A stretch of DNA of 17,371 bases. Origin: Acidobacteriaceae bacterium (lineage in GTDB: Bacteria; Acidobacteriota; Terriglobia; Terriglobales; Acidobacteriaceae). This document shows positions 15,016 to 17,371 of this stretch, piece after piece. The notes below the pieces were generated by a model. The model saw only the letters and a list, made by a program, of their open reading frames with translations. It was not told where the DNA came from and made no database searches. Each line of letters begins with the position of its first letter. Positions within the stretch are counted from its first letter, which is position 1. The DNA is taken from contig JARLFX010000245.1 in NCBI GenBank assembly GCA_031296355.1, forward strand, positions 1-17,371, given 5' to 3'. The position numbers and the translations under genes are program-made.

Positions 15016-15966
15016 TTACTGCACCGTCAACTCTTGCCTGCTCGCCGCAGGTCTCCACGTTGCATAGGTATCCACCTGCGCCCGCGCCAGTGTTGCCACC
15101 CGCACGGAGCTGGCCCCCGCCTTCAGCAGCGCCCGCGAACACTCCCTCGCCGTAGCTCCTGTGGTGTAAATGTCATCCACCAGCAGTACATCTTCGCCGC
15201 GAACAGCATCCTTCTCTGCCACTGCAAATGCGTTCTTCAGATTGCTGCGCCGCTGCTGTGGAGCCAGCCCAAACTGGCTCTCCGTATCGCGCGTGCGCGT
15301 CAACCTGCGGTGCGCCGCCTCCAGCTTCCACTGCGGGCGCTGCGCCCTCACCGCCGCCAACGCTACATCCGCCAGCAAAATCGATTGGTTATATCCGCGG
15401 CTTCTCTCTTTGGATGCATACAGCGGCACCGCAATCACCAGCATCTTCACCGGCGCATCCGCCACCAGCGTCAGCATGGCCTGCGCCAGCAACCCGCCCA
15501 GCGGCTTCGCCATCGCGGTAATGCGCTCATACTTCAGCAGATGCAGCGAGCGCCGCATCTCATCGTGATACGTCCCATAGGCCACCGCCCGTTCAAACTC
15601 CGGCGGCGCCAGTCGGCAGGTGCGGCACTCCGCCGGCCCCGTGCGGAAAAAGGCCTCCTCGCCGAGGTTCTCGCCACAGCGTTCGCAGATATCCATGGAG
15701 TGCGGAATCAATCGGGCCAGGCAATCGTCACAGACCGGTGCGGGATTCACACGCAGCAACGGTCCAGCGCAGAGCCGGCAAGGGGAAGGAAACAGTACAG
15801 AGCCAAGATCGTGCAGGGGGGTAGTAAGGGTGCGGCCAAAGGTGCCTGCCAGGGGACTTCGCAGCACACGCACAATCGCACGCCATGCGGACGCGTCAAA
15901 CGGTGCGCCCTGTGCGGCATCGGATTGGCTGCTGCTGAAGGCTCTCCTGCTGAAGATGCACCTCAT
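15016..15966 (-). CDS. comF: ComF family phosphoribosyltransferase-like protein
   Basis: This 316-residue ComF/GntX-like protein belongs to a family linked in some bacteria to DNA uptake; its biochemical reaction is not settled. Four CxxC pairs (C63/C66, C79/C82, C94/C97, C114/C117) form the N-terminal zinc-binding part, one set more than the simplest version. The core then shows LKYER (144-148), VPLYASKERSRGYNQS (180-195), RLTRTRDTESQFGL (221-234), and the PRPP-loop VLLVDDIYTTGAT (260-272). Usual length is about 220-250, so the first 50 residues are an extra tail without a recognised domain. The ATG at 15966 lacks a Shine-Dalgarno and the true start may be internal. It is probably co-transcribed with the downstream HNH gene. 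Confidence 0.87.
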   Translation of the reverse strand: MRCIFSRRAFSSSQSDAAQGAPFDASAWRAIVRVLRSPLAGTFGRTLTTPLHDLGSVLFPSPCRLCAGPLLRVNPAPVCDDCLARLIPHSMDICERCGENLGEEAFFRTGPAECRTCRLAPPEFERAVAYGTYHDEMRRSLHLLKYERITAMAKPLGGLLAQAMLTLVADAPVKMLVIAVPLYASKERSRGYNQSILLADVALAAVRAQRPQWKLEAAHRRLTRTRDTESQFGLAPQQRRSNLKNAFAVAEKDAVRGEDVLLVDDIYTTGATARECSRALLKAGASSVRVATLARAQVDTYATWRPAASRQELTVQ

Positions 15967-15998
15967 TCGCGAGAGGGGTTGTCCGCCTCTGTGAAAAA

Positions 15999-16004
15999 AG
16001 TATA
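15999..16004 (-). promoter_or_regulatory. Candidate -10 box for comF
   Basis: TATACT (five of six) reads on the minus strand 32 bases before the comF ATG, followed by a T-rich tract. No convincing -35 stands upstream. It would give a leader of about 26 bases and supports the ATG at 15966 being transcribed. Confidence 0.35.
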
Positions 16005-16036
16005 GCCGGATTCACGCCGCTCTACCAGCCACAAAT

Positions 16037-16117
16037 CTGGGTGCCCCATATCTACGCGGTATTATCGCGGAGATGTGGGATAGCCTCGCGAAGCGAGGGC
16101 CGCGCGACGCGCGCAAA
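16037..16117. repeat. Dispersed hairpin repeat, copy B
   Basis: It begins CTGGGTGCCCCAT like copy A at 10457. The first stem pairs 16045-16053 with 16071-16079 and CGCG with CGCG inside, around a short loop. The second is a perfect CCTCGC-GAA-GCGAGG (16084-16098). GGGCCGCGC, GAC and GCGCGCAAA follow. The stem sequence differs from copy A while pairing is preserved. It lies between comF and the exported protein gene. Confidence 0.75.
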
Positions 16118-16158
16118 GGTTTTCAGGCCACAAACGCTCCAGGTCCACTCCACCAACC

Positions 16159-17058
16159 CTACTTCGGCTCCGCCGGCGTACCCTTGTCCTCTCCCGGCGT
16201 ACGTTTCACCTCTTGCCCGTTGTAGATCACCCGGCTCCGCGACCGGAACCGCTTGTAGTTTGAGTATGTAATGATCTGCCGGATGTGTACGGACTGGCTC
16301 AGGTATCCGCTGCCGCCGGAAAAATTCAGCATCCCCTCGCCCTTGGTATACGTCGGAAACCAGTAATCGCCATCCACCTGCTCGTAATACGTTGTGTACG
16401 GCGGCGAAAGATCCTCATGCCCCTTGCGCACATCATCCGGCACGCTGCGCCCGTCGATCAGCACGATCTGCGAATCCTGCTGGTCCACCCACACCTTCCC
16501 TTGAAAATACCTGCGCCCCTTCTCCATCACCTTCGGCCCGGCCTGGAACACGTACGTGTCCACCTCATCTACCTTCTGCCGTCCTAGATACGTGATGTTG
16601 TAATCCGGCAGGTCCGCCGTCGTCAGCACAAACGGCAGCCGGTGCTCAATGTCAGAAAAATCCTGCTGCGACATCGTGATCTTCGTCAGGCTGTTGGCCG
16701 GTGCAAACACCACCGTCTCCACGCGCTTGCCATCACGCGTAAAGCTGATGTCCGTCGTCTCCTGGTACTCGCCGTCCACCTTTTTGTCGTCGTCCAGCGT
16801 CTGCACGCGCACATTCTGCCGAAAGCCGTAGTCACGCCGCGCATCGTCAAACTCGCTCTCCCGCGCCGCAAACTTCGCAATCACCTGCTCCGCTGTCATG
16901 CCCGTCGGAGGCGTTGGGTCCAACGCGCCAAATCCCGCGTCCGCCGCCGCGGCCACCGGCGTAATCGATGCACTCCCGCCCTTGCCCTGCCCGCACAGCA
17001 GCGCCGGCGCTCCCATCACAAACACAATCGCAATCAACATCCGGAGGGCTGGCTTCAT
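16159..17058 (-). CDS. LolA-fold-like exported protein
   Basis: This 299-residue secreted protein has a signal peptide (1-23, MKPALRMLIAIVFVMGAPAL then LCGQ). The mature part resembles outer-membrane lipoprotein-sorting (COG2834) proteins. Visible blocks are MTAEQVIAKFAARES (54-68), an early strand pair FRQNVRVQTLD (79-89), VDTYVFQAGPK (166-176), YFQGKVWVDQQDSQIVLIDGRSV (184-206, the characteristic substrate-pocket strand region), DGDYWFPTYTKGEG (229-242) and a basic end. The C at residue 22 is in ALLC, not a good lipobox (Leu at -1), so lipidation is doubtful. AGGAG lies 12 bases upstream of the ATG. It diverges from recX. It may bind a lipid or acyl chain in the periplasm; function is not proven. 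Confidence 0.7.
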   Translation of the reverse strand: MKPALRMLIAIVFVMGAPALLCGQGKGGSASITPVAAAADAGFGALDPTPPTGMTAEQVIAKFAARESEFDDARRDYGFRQNVRVQTLDDDKKVDGEYQETTDISFTRDGKRVETVVFAPANSLTKITMSQQDFSDIEHRLPFVLTTADLPDYNITYLGRQKVDEVDTYVFQAGPKVMEKGRRYFQGKVWVDQQDSQIVLIDGRSVPDDVRKGHEDLSPPYTTYYEQVDGDYWFPTYTKGEGMLNFSGGSGYLSQSVHIRQIITYSNYKRFRSRSRVIYNGQEVKRTPGEDKGTPAEPK

Positions 17059-17101
17059 ACGGCGGCTAAACTCCTGTCAAACATCACTCTGCTGGCTCTA
17101 C

Positions 17102-17152
17102 TTTAGACGCGAATCCCCGCGTTTAGATTCCCGCACCCCCTGCCGCGTTAGA
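17102..17152. promoter_or_regulatory. Paired CGCGTTTAGA boxes in divergent recX promoter region
   Basis: TTTAGACGCG (17102-17111) and CGCGTTTAGA (17118-17127) form an inverted pair around AATCCC. A near direct copy, CGCGTTAGA, is at 17144-17152. The set sits in the 118-base gap between divergent starts, where an operator would be expected. I do not recognise the binding protein. Confidence 0.35.
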
Positions 17153-17176
17153 CTTGCCCAGAGGATATTGCCCGCC

Positions 17177-17371
17177 GTGCCCTTCGCATCGCAAAAAAAA
17201 GGCCCCCGCAAGCCGAAGATGCTGTCCGCCCCCGCGCTCTACGAGTACGCCGTCCGCGCGCTCACCAGCACCATGCGCACCGTCGCCGGCCTCAAGCGCC
17301 TCCTCCGCCGCCGCGTCGAACCCGGTGAAGCGGGCGAAGCCGCCATCGAAGCCGTCATCCTCAAGCTCAAG
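17177..17371 (+). CDS. recX: RecX-family regulator of RecA, N-terminal part
   Basis: The first 65 codons of a gene running off the window. After a basic leader (residues 2-14, PFASQKKGPRKPK), it reads ALYEYAVRALTSTMRTVAGL (20-39), then KRLLRRR (40-46) and IEAVILKL (57-64), the spacing of the first three-helix RecX repeat. RecX proteins bind RecA filaments and limit RecA activity. GTG 17177 is used as start, with GAGGA about 11 bases upstream; ATG 17219 is in frame but would remove the leader. Codons 6-8 contain a run of eight A residues (17193-17200), a possible slippage tract. recA is not visible. Confidence rests on the short homologous part only. Confidence 0.75.
   Translation, partial: MPFASQKKGPRKPKMLSAPALYEYAVRALTSTMRTVAGLKRLLRRRVEPGEAGEAAIEAVILKLK

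Noticed and set aside
14308..15966. Restriction-modification or phage-defence island built on the HNH gene
   Set aside because: No methyltransferase, helicase, integrase or other defence partner lies nearby, and the neighbours are housekeeping genes.
17040..17058. Lipobox in the exported LolA-fold-like protein
   Set aside because: Cys22 is preceded by Leu at -1 (ALLC) instead of Gly, Ala or Ser, so a normal cleaved signal peptide is more likely.

Overview
The window looks like a chromosomal segment of a high-GC Acidobacteriota bacterium, probably class Terriglobia (Acidobacteriaceae-like). This is inferred from the very large Oar-type TonB-dependent receptor with an N-terminal carboxypeptidase-regulatory-like domain, the style of the haem genes, the lipoprotein-sorting-like exported protein, and dispersed hairpin repeats (CTGGGTGCCCCAT... 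and CCTGAGCG...CGAAGGA types) in the intergenic spaces. No phage, transposase, CRISPR, rRNA or tRNA was found.

Layout. 1-811: a visibly more AT-rich stretch with no convincing gene. 812-3911, plus strand: a DUF4337 membrane protein, a GT87/DUF2029 polyprenyl-phosphate-dependent mannosyltransferase-like membrane enzyme, and a class IV branched-chain aminotransferase (ilvE). 3913-7341, minus strand: a 1142-residue Oar-like outer-membrane receptor that converges on ilvE with one base between the stops. 7342-7726: a regulatory space holding a perfect 38-bp palindrome with a DtxR/MntR-like core, an overlapping second hairpin and a GC-rich leader hairpin. 7727-8308, plus: a seven-helix membrane protein with an internal repeat (PQ-loop-like). 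8317-9606, minus: a secreted sorbosone-dehydrogenase-type beta-propeller. 9781-10392, plus and divergent: a small outer-membrane beta-barrel. 10393-10763: a cluster of repeat elements. 10764-14183, plus: a compact hemE-hemH-hemG(hemY) operon in the same order as Bacillus hemEHY. 14308-15966, minus: comF followed by an HNH endonuclease. 16159-17058, minus: an exported LolA-fold-like protein. 17177 to the window end, plus: the start of recX.

Most of the window is housekeeping or envelope function. hemE, hemH and hemG carry uroporphyrinogen III down to haem or its coproporphyrin precursor; a decisive marker gene for which branch is used (hemQ/chdC) is not in view. comF, HNH and recX form a loose DNA-metabolism cluster, though only comF and HNH look co-transcribed. 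I see no clear new multi-gene system. The best leads are the palindromic operator upstream of the TonB receptor, the covarying modular repeat family with a nested element, the duplicated membrane protein, and the haem branch question.
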